Shown here: positions 39,705-48,780 of the stretch, in pieces | Numbering within the stretch: position 1 is the stretch's first letter | Layout of the letters: each line of letters starts with the position of its first letter | The notes under the pieces: generated by a model | What the model saw: the letters and a program-made list of their open reading frames with translations, nothing else | Database searches by the model: none | What the model was told of the DNA's origin: nothing | From: Myxococcota bacterium | GTDB taxonomy: Bacteria; Myxococcota_A; Bradymonadia; UBA7976; UBA1532 | Direction of reading: 5' to 3' | Length of the DNA: 64,000 bases | Assembly (NCBI GenBank): GCA_023150895.1 | Contig: JAKLJY010000003.1 | Span: 88,820 to 152,819, forward strand | Program-made: the position numbers and the translations under genes

Positions 39705-41348
39705 TCAAGTCGATGACGCACCAGGAACGGACGGGTTCGGACCGGATCCCCGCTGCCCGATGGGCCGGGCGAGGAACACCCATTGAATGCCCAGCGGGTC
39801 GCAGAGTCGTTGCTCGACGCGATACCCGGCGGCATCGAGCAGGGCCCCGTAGGCTTCGTGACGCCGCGACCGGGTCCGCCAGCCGAGGCGTTCGGCCATG
39901 AATCGCTGGTCGGGGTGCGGCGCGGTCGTGCTCGTGATGAGGGCGCCGCCCTTCTCGAGCCGGGCGCGGAGCACGACGAGATGCCGCACCACGTCGGCGT
40001 CGTCGAGATACTCGGCGAGGCCGACGTAGACGGCGACCTCGAACGGGCCCGGTGGGGTCGTCTCCACCGTGCCGGCGACGATCTCCGCGCGCGGGCAGAG
40101 CCCGGCGGCCAAGGCCCGGGCCATCGGATCCGGGTCGACGAGGACGACGCGCGCGACGTCGACCGGCGCGACGTCCCGGGCCGAGCCGGCGGGCACGGAG
40201 ACCACGGAGGCGGGCCGGAGCGCCTGGAGGAGTCCCGTCACGGATAGGCGGCGGAACCGCAAGGCCCGGGCCCCCGCGGACGCGTGGACCCAGCGGTCGA
40301 TGACCCGCCCGAACGGCGTCTGCCCGCTCGGTCGATTGCCGTAGATCTGTTCCATGACGGCGGCAGCGCCCCCGACGCGCCGCGCGAGGTGCAAGACGGC
40401 CGAGGCGTCGAGCCGTGCATCCATGCCGGCGAGCGTGGTCTGCGGCCCCGTCAAGCGCGGAGCGGGGCCGGTCTGAACGGTGGGAAACGGTGCGGGGGGC
40501 AGCGTCGGTCGATGGCGCCAGATACGAATCGAAAGCAGCGGCTCCGTCGCGATACCGAGAAGGGCCTGAGCGCCGCCGAAGCCGAGATCGAACGCTCGCC
40601 ACGTCCGGGCCAGTACGCCCAGAAACAGCACCAGCAGGCCCGTGGCGCGCGTCTCGTGCCAGGCGATGGCGGCCAGGGCGAGGGCCGCCAGCATGACCGG
40701 CAGCAGCCCGAGAAAAGCGCGCAGGACCGGGTCATCCAGCAGAACGTCGGAGAGCAACGACGTCCATCTCGCCGGCGACGTCGGGACACCCGCGACACAC
40801 GTCCGGCCGCTCTCGTCCCGCCCGTCTCGCAGCTCCACGGGCAGACCGTGGGCCTTGCGGGCACGAGCCGCGCGAAGAAGGGGTTCGACCCCCTCCCCCG
40901 GAAGGTCCAGATCGGCCAAGGGGAACCAGGCACAGCGCGCGTCCGCGAATCCCGCAGGCGAGGTCGCGTCCCGGACCCGGTTCGGGCCGGCAAAGTCCCG
41001 CACCCAGCATTCCTCGGCCGTGGCGCGACCCGTGGGCATCGGGAAGACGGAGACGAAGGCCCCGCACGCGGCGAGACGCGCCGGCAAGTCCGCCACGACC
41101 GTGACCCCCGGATCGAGCACGAGCGCCTGTTCCACGCCGAGACTGCGCGCCGCGCCGAGGTCCGGCACCGTGTGAACCGGGGCCGGCTCCAGAGGCGGCG
41201 GCGCCCCCGTACCGGACCAGACGAGCACGTAGGGCGGCACGACCGAGGACGCCGCGGGCGCGGCCAGCCGCGGGGTCGAAGGCCTCGCCCGGGCCAGGAG
41301 CCCCGCCATCGCGAGGCCGACGAGCAGCCAGGCGAGCGCCGTCAGCAT
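39705..41348 (-). CDS. Degenerate family 2 glycosyltransferase-like membrane domain fused to a class I methyltransferase
   Basis: 547 residues. The first 290 follow the plan of the intact GT2 encoded at 46596: membrane anchor at the N-terminus, a Rossmann-like part, and two or three transmembrane helices near 210-280 (LGLLPVMLAALALAAIAW, LGFGGAQALLG). The GT2 metal motif DADV is LDPGVTV here and the acceptor-site DDVDFA is lost, so transferase activity is unlikely. Residues 370-530 look like a class I SAM methyltransferase (VARVVLVDPDPMARALAAG, EVAVYVGLAEYLDD, RARLEKGGALITSTTAP). The gene starts 3 bases after the stop of the beta-helix gene and is thus in the same operon. Substrate unknown. 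Confidence 0.6.
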   Translation of the reverse strand: MLTALAWLLVGLAMAGLLARARPSTPRLAAPAASSVVPPYVLVWSGTGAPPPLEPAPVHTVPDLGAARSLGVEQALVLDPGVTVVADLPARLAACGAFVSVFPMPTGRATAEECWVRDFAGPNRVRDATSPAGFADARCAWFPLADLDLPGEGVEPLLRAARARKAHGLPVELRDGRDESGRTCVAGVPTSPARWTSLLSDVLLDDPVLRAFLGLLPVMLAALALAAIAWHETRATGLLVLFLGVLARTWRAFDLGFGGAQALLGIATEPLLSIRIWRHRPTLPPAPFPTVQTGPAPRLTGPQTTLAGMDARLDASAVLHLARRVGGAAAVMEQIYGNRPSGQTPFGRVIDRWVHASAGARALRFRRLSVTGLLQALRPASVVSVPAGSARDVAPVDVARVVLVDPDPMARALAAGLCPRAEIVAGTVETTPPGPFEVAVYVGLAEYLDDADVVRHLVVLRARLEKGGALITSTTAPHPDQRFMAERLGWRTRSRRHEAYGALLDAAGYRVEQRLCDPLGIQWVFLARPIGQRGSGPNPSVPGASST

Positions 41349-41351
41349 GGG

Positions 41352-42611
41352 TCACCCATGGCCGCGTTGGCGGCCATCCGTCGACGCCAGGATCCGACTC
41401 ACCCACGGGTCGATGACGGCCTGCGGTGCGTCCGACGCGGCGAGCGGCCGCAGGGTGCCCGCGTCGTTGACCAGGGGGCCCTGCCCGCCGAGGGTCGGCG
41501 CGATCCGGGCAATGACGTCCTTCGGATCCCGAATCAGGAAGGCCTCGTTCGGAACCATCCGCCCGCTCGCCAGCCAGTGCCCGGTCCCAATCCGCGCCCG
41601 GTGGCCGAATGCCGATCCGAGAAACTGCGTCCCCGTGGAGTGGAGTCGGCCGTCGAGCGGCACCCGGATGGGGCCGTCGAAGTTCAGGTCCATGCTGAAC
41701 GCGCCCCCCGTCGTGACCGCACGCCGGCCGAGGACGCATTGCTGCATCAGGTACTGGCTCGCGATGGACTCCGGATACAACACGCAGAATCGGATGACCG
41801 TCTGCTGGCTGACGACGGCGCGCTCACCGATGGTACAGGCCTCGGCCATCGCGCCGGCCATGATGCCGGCACCATCCCCCACCCGGCTGAACAGCACCCG
41901 GGCGAACGGGCCGACGCTCACCCCGTCGCCGAGGGTGCTGCCTTCGATGATCGCCGTCGGGTGGATGTCGCAGTGCTTCCCGATGCGGTTGACTTTTGAC
42001 AACAGGCGCCACCGATTGAGGGAGCGCGCCCGCAACAACGCCCACAGCCCCGTCAGGATGAATCGCCACTTGGGCGTGGCCCGCAGCTCGATGCTGCCGG
42101 CGACCTGGTTCGCCCAAAGAATGTGGACCCAATGATGGACCGTCATCAGCGGGTGTTTCGGGAACGGGATTTCAATCTCGCCCTGACCGACGTAGTGCGT
42201 CGGCATCGGCATTTTGATGACCTGCTCTTCCGGGTCGACGACGACGTCGACCGGCGGTTCACCCCGCCCACTGACGAAGCGCACGGCCGCGAAGCGCCAC
42301 CCGGTCTCACAGGGCTCGACACCCGGCTGGACCGGTGTCGAGTTTCGACCGTAGACCGAGTCCTTCAGGACCAGGACGGCGTCCCGGCCGGCGGCCCCCT
42401 GAACGAACGCGCGAAGTGCCCCGGACGTCGTGAACAACGCGTCGGGCACGACCAGGCAGGGAGGGGTGACCGTCTCGACCCGGGTCAGGCCGGCCGCCTC
42501 AAGCGCCTCGGCCAGCCACGCGGAGAGCGGACGATTGAGGATGAGGGCGTCGCCGGGCGGATCACCGAAGGGTTCGATGAGGCGCCCGGTCGGTTCGACG
42601 TAGACGTTCAA
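41352..42611 (-). CDS. Left-handed beta-helix (hexapeptide-repeat) protein with GlmU-like N-terminal region
   Basis: 419 residues from a TTG that overlaps the upstream stop (TTGA). The N-terminal region has a nucleotidyltransferase-like pattern (DALILNRPLSAWLAEALEAA, LVVPDALFTTSGALRAFV) but no GxGTRM-type loop. Residues 215-360 are hexapeptide repeats (IGKHCDIHPTAIIEGSTLG, VSVGPFARVLFSRVG, AGAMAEACTIGERAVV), typical of acyl- and nucleotide-sugar transferases. It could modify a sugar in an envelope or exopolymer pathway. Translational coupling to the repeat lipoprotein is unusual for a sugar enzyme. Confidence 0.6.
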   Translation of the reverse strand: MNVYVEPTGRLIEPFGDPPGDALILNRPLSAWLAEALEAAGLTRVETVTPPCLVVPDALFTTSGALRAFVQGAAGRDAVLVLKDSVYGRNSTPVQPGVEPCETGWRFAAVRFVSGRGEPPVDVVVDPEEQVIKMPMPTHYVGQGEIEIPFPKHPLMTVHHWVHILWANQVAGSIELRATPKWRFILTGLWALLRARSLNRWRLLSKVNRIGKHCDIHPTAIIEGSTLGDGVSVGPFARVLFSRVGDGAGIMAGAMAEACTIGERAVVSQQTVIRFCVLYPESIASQYLMQQCVLGRRAVTTGGAFSMDLNFDGPIRVPLDGRLHSTGTQFLGSAFGHRARIGTGHWLASGRMVPNEAFLIRDPKDVIARIAPTLGGQGPLVNDAGTLRPLAASDAPQAVIDPWVSRILASTDGRQRGHG

Positions 42612-45600
42612 TTTTCCTGGACGGTCAGCTCGAAGTTGCCGAAGCGGGCGGCCTCGGGACCGCCGGGTCCCGCCTGCAGCTCGAGGTCGGTCAGCAGGGC
42701 CTCCGCGGCCTGCACCAGATTGCCGTTGGTCAAACCGACGTACAGCGTGGCCGGCAGCTTGATGTCGCGCGCGACGATGGTCACGTTGTCGGCGGCGTTG
42801 CTGAAGGTGACGTTCCCCTGCTCCTCGGGATCGCTCGGGATGAGCATCTGCACCGTGTCGGGATCGAACTGATCCGTGCTGGTGTAGTAGTTCAGCGTTC
42901 GGCCTTCGAACTCGATCATGCCGGGATCGAGGCAGTCGCGGTCGCATCCCATGTTGCCGGTGACCGTCAGGGTGACCGGCCGCTCGTCGAACTCCACCGT
43001 CGGGTCGAGCCGCACGCGCCACACGTTCTGCGAGGCCCAGTCGCTGTTCACGGTGTACCCGTAGGCGCCGACCTGCGCCTGGCGCTCGCCGATCGTGACG
43101 TCGACGTTGCCGCGCTGACCGCCCGACTCGAGGACGATCTGCCCGAAGCCGTCGAAGGCGTCGTTCCCGCCGTCGCTCCAGCCGTTGGCGTTCATGTCGT
43201 GGTTGGCCGAGAAGCCATCCGGGCTCGCAGGGAAGGCCAGCGCGTTGCCGCTCGAGATCCAGCGCTCCGGGCCGCCGCCGTCGACGAAGATGTAGTACTC
43301 GCCCGGCGCCGCGCCGTTCAACATGATGGTGGGCACCGGATTGGCGAAGTTGCCGGCACACGTCAGGGCGCTCGTCGGCTCCTCGCAGTCGTTGCGAAGG
43401 GTGATGATCGCCGGGAAGTCCGTCCCGGGGTTGTCCAGGCTGAACGTCACGTTCGCCTCGGCCTCGAGCACGTACTTGTACACGGCGTCCGGCGCCTGAC
43501 GGCCACCGCACCGGCTGGTGTAGACGTCCGGCCCGTCGAGAACCGTCGCACCCCGCACGCTGCCATTGCGCGGAATCAGCGGCGTGTCGACCTCGGGACG
43601 GCAGCTCTGGTCTTCGGTGAGGTCGCCGGCCGCCTGGCAGCCCACGTCGTCCGGCCAGTCGGTGGTGCCGTCCCCGTCGTTGTCGATCTCGTCACCACAG
43701 AGGGGGGCGGGCTCGGGGTCGTCGCTCTCGTTGTCGTCCTCCGCGTCGAGGCAGCCGAGGTCGGAGAAGTCGATGGCGCCGTCGAAGTCGTTGTCGACCC
43801 CATCGTTGCAGCGCGGCGGCAGCACGCCGACGTTGGTCTCGTCCTCGTCGGCCGCGAACCGGCAGCCGGGATCGTCCGGGAAGTCCGTGCGGCCGTCGCG
43901 ATCGTCGTCGTTTCCGTTGGCGCATTGCGGCGGGAAGGCCGCCCCCTGTTCCGACGGATCGGCGGCGTAGGTGCAGCCGAAGTCGCGCGGGAAGTCGGCG
44001 AGCCCGTCGTCGTCGTCGTCTATCCCGTTGCTGCAGACCGGCATCTGCCCCTCGGGCGGATCGCTCTCGTCGGGATCGCCGGCCGCCTCACAGCCCGGAT
44101 CGAACGGGAAGTCGGCGATGCCGTCCCGATCGTCGTCGAGAGTGTTCGAGCAGACCGGGCGCACTGCGGGATCCTGCTCGGTCGCATCACCGGCTGCATA
44201 GCAGCCCGGATCCTGCGGATAGTCGCGCCGAGCGTCACCGTCGTCGTCGATGGCATTGCCGCACAGCGGTGCCGGAACGGGGTTGCGCTCGTTGTCGTCG
44301 CCCCGGCTCTGGCAACCGGGCTCGAGCGGGAAGTCGATGCGGCCGTCGTCGTCGTCGTCGACGCCGTTGGCGCACTGCGGAACGACCTCCGGATCGTCCT
44401 CGTTCGGATCGCCGCGCGCGGAACAGCCCGGATCGTAGGGGAAGTCGGTCTCGCCGTCGCCGTCGTCGTCGACGCCGTTGGCGCAGATGGACGGCGGCGT
44501 GCCCCGCGGCGGATCGGCTTCGTCCTCGTCGAGGGGGCCCTCGCATCCGGGATCATCGCCGTCGACGGCGCCATCTCCGTCGTTGTCGCGCCCGTCGCTG
44601 CAGCCCGGATCGAGCCGCCGCACGTCCACCGAGAGTTTGAAGGGCCCACCGGCGCCGAGGCGGGTGTCGACGACGACCCAGTAGTCACCGACCGCGGCGC
44701 GGTCGATGGTGAGGCGCCCGTGCTGATTGGCCCCGATCGCGCCATCGTCGCAGCCCGCCGGGGCGTCGAGCTCGGGCCCGGTGCACTCGCGGCGAATGTA
44801 GAGCACCGTCGGGATGGTGGTCTCCTCGTGATTGGTGCTGAACGTGAGCCGCGCGTTGTACGGGTTGGAGTAGTGGAAAATGACCTCTTTCTGGTTGCGA
44901 CCGCCGCAGGTGCCGGCGAGGTCGTTCGTGCCCTGCGACGTGTCGCCGAGCACGAACTCGCGATCCGACGGGAACTCCTGGAAGCGGACGCCCTGCCCGC
45001 AGCGATCGACCTCGCTCGTGCCGGCGGCCGAGATACAGCCGAAGTCGAGCGGATAGTCGACCGCGCCGTCACCGTCGTCGTCCTCGTCGTTCGCGCACGC
45101 CGGGGGCTCCGCGGGGGCGGTCTCATCGCGGTCGGTCGGCTCGTCGCAGCCGGGATCGGAAGGATAGTCGACACGACCGTTGCCGTCGTCGTCGACGCCG
45201 TTCAGGCACTCGGCGAGTTCGACCTCGTTGACGGTGAACTGCACGGGACCCGCGGCGCCCGCGACACCGTCGACGAAGATGAAATAGTCGCCGCGATCCG
45301 GCGAGGGGATGCGCAGCGTGTTTCCCGGGGGCGTGAGGCCGGCGGCCTCGCGGCTGCACCCGACCTCGGCGGCTTCGTCGAGGCAGGCCTGTCGCCGAAC
45401 GTACAGGGTCGTGGGCACCGTCGTGCCATCGCCGACGGTGGTGATCTCGAGCGCCTCCAGGCGCCGGTCGACCCGGTAGAGGAACGCCAGCTCGGGGTTG
45501 CCCTGGCCGCCGCACGAGCCGTGCGTGCGGAACACGCCCCGGCTGATGTCCGTCATCACGGGCACGCCGGCCATGACCACCGGGGGATCGTAGCGATCGC

Positions 45601-46453
45601 CACAGCTGCCGCGTTCGTCGTAGTCGGCGGCCGCCTGGCAGCCATCGTCGTCGGGATAGTCGATCCGACCGTCTCGGTCGTTGTCGAGGCCGTCGGCACA
45701 CGCGGGCCGCACGGCCTTGTCTTCCTCGTCCGTATCACCGGCCCCCGTGCACCCGGGATCGTCCGGGTAGTCGACGAGCGCGTCGCCGTCGTCGTCCTCG
45801 TTGTTCGCGCAGGCGGGCGGGTTCGGCGGGTTCAGCTCGTCCGCGTCACCGGCGCTGCGGCAGCCCGGATCGAACGGGAAGTCCGTGATGCCGTCACCGT
45901 CGTTGTCGACGCCATCGAGGCAAACCGGATCTTCCTCCGGGTCTTCTTCGGACGGATCCGCGGGGCTGGTGCAGCCCGGATCCTGCTCGTCGACGAGGTT
46001 GTCGTGGTCGTCGTCGATGCCGTTGTTGCACTGCGGGGGCTGCGGCGGATTCTCCTCCGTGGTGTCCTGGGCCGATCCGCACCCCGGATCGGCCGGAAAG
46101 TCCGTATAGCCGTCCTGATCGTTGTCGGCGCCGTCCGCACAGGCCACCGGGGCGGGCGGGTCGACCTCGTCGATGTCTGAAGGCCCCTCGCAGCCGGGAT
46201 CGTCGGTGTCCGTCTTGCCGTCCCCGTCGTTGTCGAGCGCGTCACTGCACGCGGGCAAGCGCGCGTCCGGCAGGTCGGCGTCCGGCCGGACGACCGTGCC
46301 GCCTTCGCTGCCCCCCTCGCCGCCCATGTCCGGCTCGACGATCGCGCCGCCGGTCGATCCGCCCGCGGACGTCTCATCCGGCGGCTCGCCCTCGCATCCG
46401 AACACCGCCAGAGTGGCCAGGACTGCGGCCAGACTTCGCTTCTCGAACCTCAT
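42608..46453 (-). CDS. Giant calcium-type repeat lipoprotein with three PPC-like domains
   Basis: 1281 residues beginning MRFEKRSLAAVLATLAVFGC; lipobox Cys at residue 20. The bulk is 17 copies of a 36-38-residue repeat (CxDGxDNDGDGxxDFPxDPGC pattern, ending GDxDExDP), in blocks of six, two and nine. Each block is followed by a 120-150-residue beta domain of similar plan (start CG, strands FLYRVD, TTLYVRRxC, YFIFVDG) resembling bacterial pre-peptidase C-terminal domains. Asp-rich DxDxDG loops suggest many calcium ions, and each repeat has two Cys. The last 230 residues are a separate beta domain. The start codon has GGGGAG 8 bases upstream. An extracellular adhesion or matrix role is likely but unproven. 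Confidence 0.85.
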   Translation of the reverse strand: MRFEKRSLAAVLATLAVFGCEGEPPDETSAGGSTGGAIVEPDMGGEGGSEGGTVVRPDADLPDARLPACSDALDNDGDGKTDTDDPGCEGPSDIDEVDPPAPVACADGADNDQDGYTDFPADPGCGSAQDTTEENPPQPPQCNNGIDDDHDNLVDEQDPGCTSPADPSEEDPEEDPVCLDGVDNDGDGITDFPFDPGCRSAGDADELNPPNPPACANNEDDDGDALVDYPDDPGCTGAGDTDEEDKAVRPACADGLDNDRDGRIDYPDDDGCQAAADYDERGSCGDRYDPPVVMAGVPVMTDISRGVFRTHGSCGGQGNPELAFLYRVDRRLEALEITTVGDGTTVPTTLYVRRQACLDEAAEVGCSREAAGLTPPGNTLRIPSPDRGDYFIFVDGVAGAAGPVQFTVNEVELAECLNGVDDDGNGRVDYPSDPGCDEPTDRDETAPAEPPACANDEDDDGDGAVDYPLDFGCISAAGTSEVDRCGQGVRFQEFPSDREFVLGDTSQGTNDLAGTCGGRNQKEVIFHYSNPYNARLTFSTNHEETTIPTVLYIRRECTGPELDAPAGCDDGAIGANQHGRLTIDRAAVGDYWVVVDTRLGAGGPFKLSVDVRRLDPGCSDGRDNDGDGAVDGDDPGCEGPLDEDEADPPRGTPPSICANGVDDDGDGETDFPYDPGCSARGDPNEDDPEVVPQCANGVDDDDDGRIDFPLEPGCQSRGDDNERNPVPAPLCGNAIDDDGDARRDYPQDPGCYAAGDATEQDPAVRPVCSNTLDDDRDGIADFPFDPGCEAAGDPDESDPPEGQMPVCSNGIDDDDDGLADFPRDFGCTYAADPSEQGAAFPPQCANGNDDDRDGRTDFPDDPGCRFAADEDETNVGVLPPRCNDGVDNDFDGAIDFSDLGCLDAEDDNESDDPEPAPLCGDEIDNDGDGTTDWPDDVGCQAAGDLTEDQSCRPEVDTPLIPRNGSVRGATVLDGPDVYTSRCGGRQAPDAVYKYVLEAEANVTFSLDNPGTDFPAIITLRNDCEEPTSALTCAGNFANPVPTIMLNGAAPGEYYIFVDGGGPERWISSGNALAFPASPDGFSANHDMNANGWSDGGNDAFDGFGQIVLESGGQRGNVDVTIGERQAQVGAYGYTVNSDWASQNVWRVRLDPTVEFDERPVTLTVTGNMGCDRDCLDPGMIEFEGRTLNYYTSTDQFDPDTVQMLIPSDPEEQGNVTFSNAADNVTIVARDIKLPATLYVGLTNGNLVQAAEALLTDLELQAGPGGPEAARFGNFELTVQEN
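43605..46257 (-). repeat. Coding tandem repeats of the lipoprotein (17 units in three blocks)
   Basis: About 108-114-base units at roughly 45610-46257 (six), 45005-45212 (two) and 43605-44612 (nine), encoding the Cys/Asp-rich repeat. Units differ at many positions, so they are old duplications. Confidence 0.85.
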
Positions 46454-46481
46454 GCACATCTCCCCGTGACCGATTCCGCGC

Positions 46482-46511
46482 ACCATACTTCAAAGGTCGA
46501 ACGGAGGTAAA
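46482..46511 (-). promoter_or_regulatory. Possible promoter of the repeat-lipoprotein operon
   Basis: Minus-strand TTTACC (46511-46506) and TATGGT (46487-46482) with an 18-base spacer, 29 bases before the ATG. Confidence 0.35.
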
Positions 46512-46595
46512 CGGCCAGAACCTGCACCCTCCACCCGCCGAGGTGCGGAATCGGCTTTCGTCATCCCCTTCCCGTGTTTGTGTTAAGGAACGGCG

Positions 46596-47822
46596 ATGGA
46601 TCCATCGAGCCCGTCGACACTTGCGCAGATCGCTCACTGGGGGAGCCTCGGGGGCCTCGCACTGCTGAATCTGGCCTGGGGGGCCAACCTCCTGAAGATG
46701 CTGCGGGGCGCTCCCCAGCCGCCCGAGGTCACCCTTGGAGACGACCCGCCGACGGACCCCCTGCCCGACCCGCCACCGAGCCTGAGCGTCCTGATCCCGG
46801 CGCGCAACGAGGCACAGAACATCGAAGCCTGTGTCCGGTCGGTCCTGGCGTCGGGGTGGCCGGGCGCGCTGGAGATCATCTGCATCGACGACCGGTCGAC
46901 GGACGACACCGGTCCAATCCTCGCCCGACTGTCCGCCGAGGATGCCCGGGTCCGGGTCGTCGCCGGTCGGGACCCGCCGGCGGGCTGGCTGGGCAAGCCC
47001 CATGCGCTCCACCTCGGACAGGCCGCTGCGACGGGGACATGGCTCCTCTTCCTCGACGCCGACGTCCGCGTCGCCCCCGACGGGCTGCGCCGACTGTTGG
47101 GGCGAGTCCTGGCGCAGGACGCCGAGATGGCGAGCGCCCTGGGTCGCCTGACCGTCGATTCGTTCTGGGAGCGGGTCGTTCAGACCCGGATGGGCGCCGT
47201 GATCGCCGGCGGGAACCCCCTCCCGGAGGTCAACGATCCCGAGCACGAGCGCGCGCTGGCCAACGGGCAGTGTCTGCTGTTCTCCCGCGCCGCGTATGAC
47301 CGGCTCGGCGGGCACGAGGCCATCCGCGGAAGCGTCCTCGACGACGTGGACTTCGCCAAACGCGCGAAGGCCGAGAAGGTCCGATATCGCCTGTACTATG
47401 GCCCCGGCGTCTTCTCATGCCGGATGTACACCGGGCTGCGTGAGATCTGGCACGGCTGGACGAAGAATCTCTTTCCCGCGCTCTCGTACAGCCTGATCGC
47501 GACGGCCGTGGTCACGCTCCTCCTGTTCGTCACGACCCTGTTGCCGTTCGTCCTGCTGACGAAGAACCTCGCCCTGCTGGCCCTCGGGCTGCCGTTCGAG
47601 CCCGCCTTCCTGGCCCTCGAAGTCGCCGCCTGCGGACTCATCCTGGCGACGGACGCCGTCGGCCACGCGCAGCACGGCTACCGCTGGGGACTCTTCTTCA
47701 CCTTCCCGCTCGGGATGGCGATCGTGATTGCCGTTTTCTGGAACAGCGCCTGGCGGATCAAGTCCGGCCGTGGGGCCATCTGGAAGGGCCGCATCGTCGA
47801 GGCGGGCCCGCGACGCGGGTGA
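46596..47822 (+). CDS. Family 2 glycosyltransferase, membrane-anchored (CrtQ/HpnB-like)
   Basis: 408 residues. N-terminal helix near 15-35, then the GT2 catalytic domain: SLSVLIPARNEAQNIEACV near 63, IICIDDRSTDDT near 91, metal motif FLDADV near 150, acceptor motif LDDVDFAKRAK near 248 and the FSCRMYTGLREIWHGWTKN segment near 268. Four C-terminal helices follow (290-395). The MYxGLxEIWxGWxKN pattern is typical of carotenoid- and hopanoid-associated GT2 proteins, so a lipid acceptor is plausible. It is divergent from the repeat-lipoprotein gene and could decorate the product of the nearby type II fatty acid/polyketide operon. Confidence 0.87.
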   Translation: MDPSSPSTLAQIAHWGSLGGLALLNLAWGANLLKMLRGAPQPPEVTLGDDPPTDPLPDPPPSLSVLIPARNEAQNIEACVRSVLASGWPGALEIICIDDRSTDDTGPILARLSAEDARVRVVAGRDPPAGWLGKPHALHLGQAAATGTWLLFLDADVRVAPDGLRRLLGRVLAQDAEMASALGRLTVDSFWERVVQTRMGAVIAGGNPLPEVNDPEHERALANGQCLLFSRAAYDRLGGHEAIRGSVLDDVDFAKRAKAEKVRYRLYYGPGVFSCRMYTGLREIWHGWTKNLFPALSYSLIATAVVTLLLFVTTLLPFVLLTKNLALLALGLPFEPAFLALEVAACGLILATDAVGHAQHGYRWGLFFTFPLGMAIVIAVFWNSAWRIKSGRGAIWKGRIVEAGPRRG

Positions 47823-47834
47823 GCCCCCCGTCGA

Positions 47835-48629
47835 TCACGCCCGCTTGAGGACGTTCTGCTTCTGTTCGAGCTTCAGGATCTGGTCCTGCAGCTTGCCCCT
47901 CGCTTCGGCCTGCAACTTGCGGCGCTTTTCGAGGTTGGTCTCGAGCCCGGCGAGGCCCGTCAGCACCGCGACGAGCTGCCGCGTCAGTGCGAGCTGCTCG
48001 CCATAGGCCTTCTGCAGGTTCGTCTTGACCGCCTTGAGCTGCGTCACCGTGGCGTCCGGCTTGGCCTTGCCCTTGGCGTGGGCGATCTCCTTGGCCTGGG
48101 GTTTCGCAGCGGGGTCTTTCTCTTCCTCTTCTTCGCGCTGATCGGCCTTGACCTCGATGGCTTCCTCGGCCTCCTGCTCGCGCTCGGCTTCCTCGGTCTT
48201 CTCCTTGGCCTGCTTCACGGCCTCCTTGTCGGGGACCTTGGCGGCCTGGACCTTCTCCTGCTTCTCGTCGTTGGCCTTTGCGGCGATCTCGCCCTTGTGG
48301 GCGGCCGAGGTCTTCTTGTCGGCCTGCGCCTCGCGAAGTTTCTCCGCCGGCGTCTCGGCCTTGCTCTGGTCGTTCTTCTGGCTCGCTGCCTTCTTCTCGA
48401 GCGCCTGCTTCGACTTCTCGAGCGTGGCGACCTTCTTTTCGTTGGCCTGGAGCTTCTTGCGCAGGTCGGCCTCTTCGGCCTGCTTCTTGACCTGCGCCTT
48501 GACCTGTTCGTTGCGCGCGTAGCTCTGCTGCTTGTTGCCACCGGAGGACTTCGTATCGATCTCCTCCTCGACCTTCTTCAGCGTGGCCTGGCTTCGCACC
48601 GCATCTTGCTTGACGATCATCTCGGGCAT
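47835..48629 (-). CDS. Lys/Glu/Ala-rich coiled-coil protein
   Basis: 264 residues, nearly all Lys, Glu, Ala and Gln (NEQVKAQVKKQAEEADLRKK, KEKTEEAEREQEAEEAIE), with heptad-like spacing; no signal peptide, no Cys, no enzyme motif. The C-terminal 90 residues (VTQLKAVKTNLQKAYGEQL, LAVLTGLAGLE-like VAVLTGLAGLETNLEKR) are less biased and may be a distinct helical hairpin. GGAGAG ribosome site before the ATG at 48629. It is divergent from the ketosynthase operon, sharing a 151-base intergenic region. Coding is supported by strong third-position bias and by the ribosome site. Confidence 0.7.
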   Translation of the reverse strand: MPEMIVKQDAVRSQATLKKVEEEIDTKSSGGNKQQSYARNEQVKAQVKKQAEEADLRKKLQANEKKVATLEKSKQALEKKAASQKNDQSKAETPAEKLREAQADKKTSAAHKGEIAAKANDEKQEKVQAAKVPDKEAVKQAKEKTEEAEREQEAEEAIEVKADQREEEEEKDPAAKPQAKEIAHAKGKAKPDATVTQLKAVKTNLQKAYGEQLALTRQLVAVLTGLAGLETNLEKRRKLQAEARGKLQDQILKLEQKQNVLKRA

Positions 48630-48780
48630 GGGTCTCTCCGCGGCCTCGTCCGGGTGCCTGCGACGACCCACAATGCGCAGCGAGCGCCGATTCGTCAATG
48701 CCTGCCGACGGCCGGACCCGATCAGGCTTCGACGGAGGCGCGCTTGTATCCGGCCGCCGCGGGGTCTAAGGTTGCCGGCC

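Noticed and set aside
43199..46180. A 993-codon open frame on the plus strand, antisense to the repeat lipoprotein
   Set aside because: It is the mirror of GC-rich Asp/Gly codons in the tandem repeats; the minus-strand frame has a signal peptide, lipobox and ordered repeats, and the plus frame has no recognisable domain or ribosome site.
43605..46257. Regularly spaced DNA repeats that could suggest a CRISPR array
   Set aside because: Units are in frame, diverged and encode a consistent protein repeat; there are no unique spacers between identical repeats and no cas genes.
48078..48780. Plus-strand leucine-rich open frame before the dehydratase
   Set aside because: It is antisense to the Lys/Glu-rich coiled-coil gene (CTT/CTC codons mirror AAG/GAG) and lacks a start signal; the dehydratase begins at 48781.
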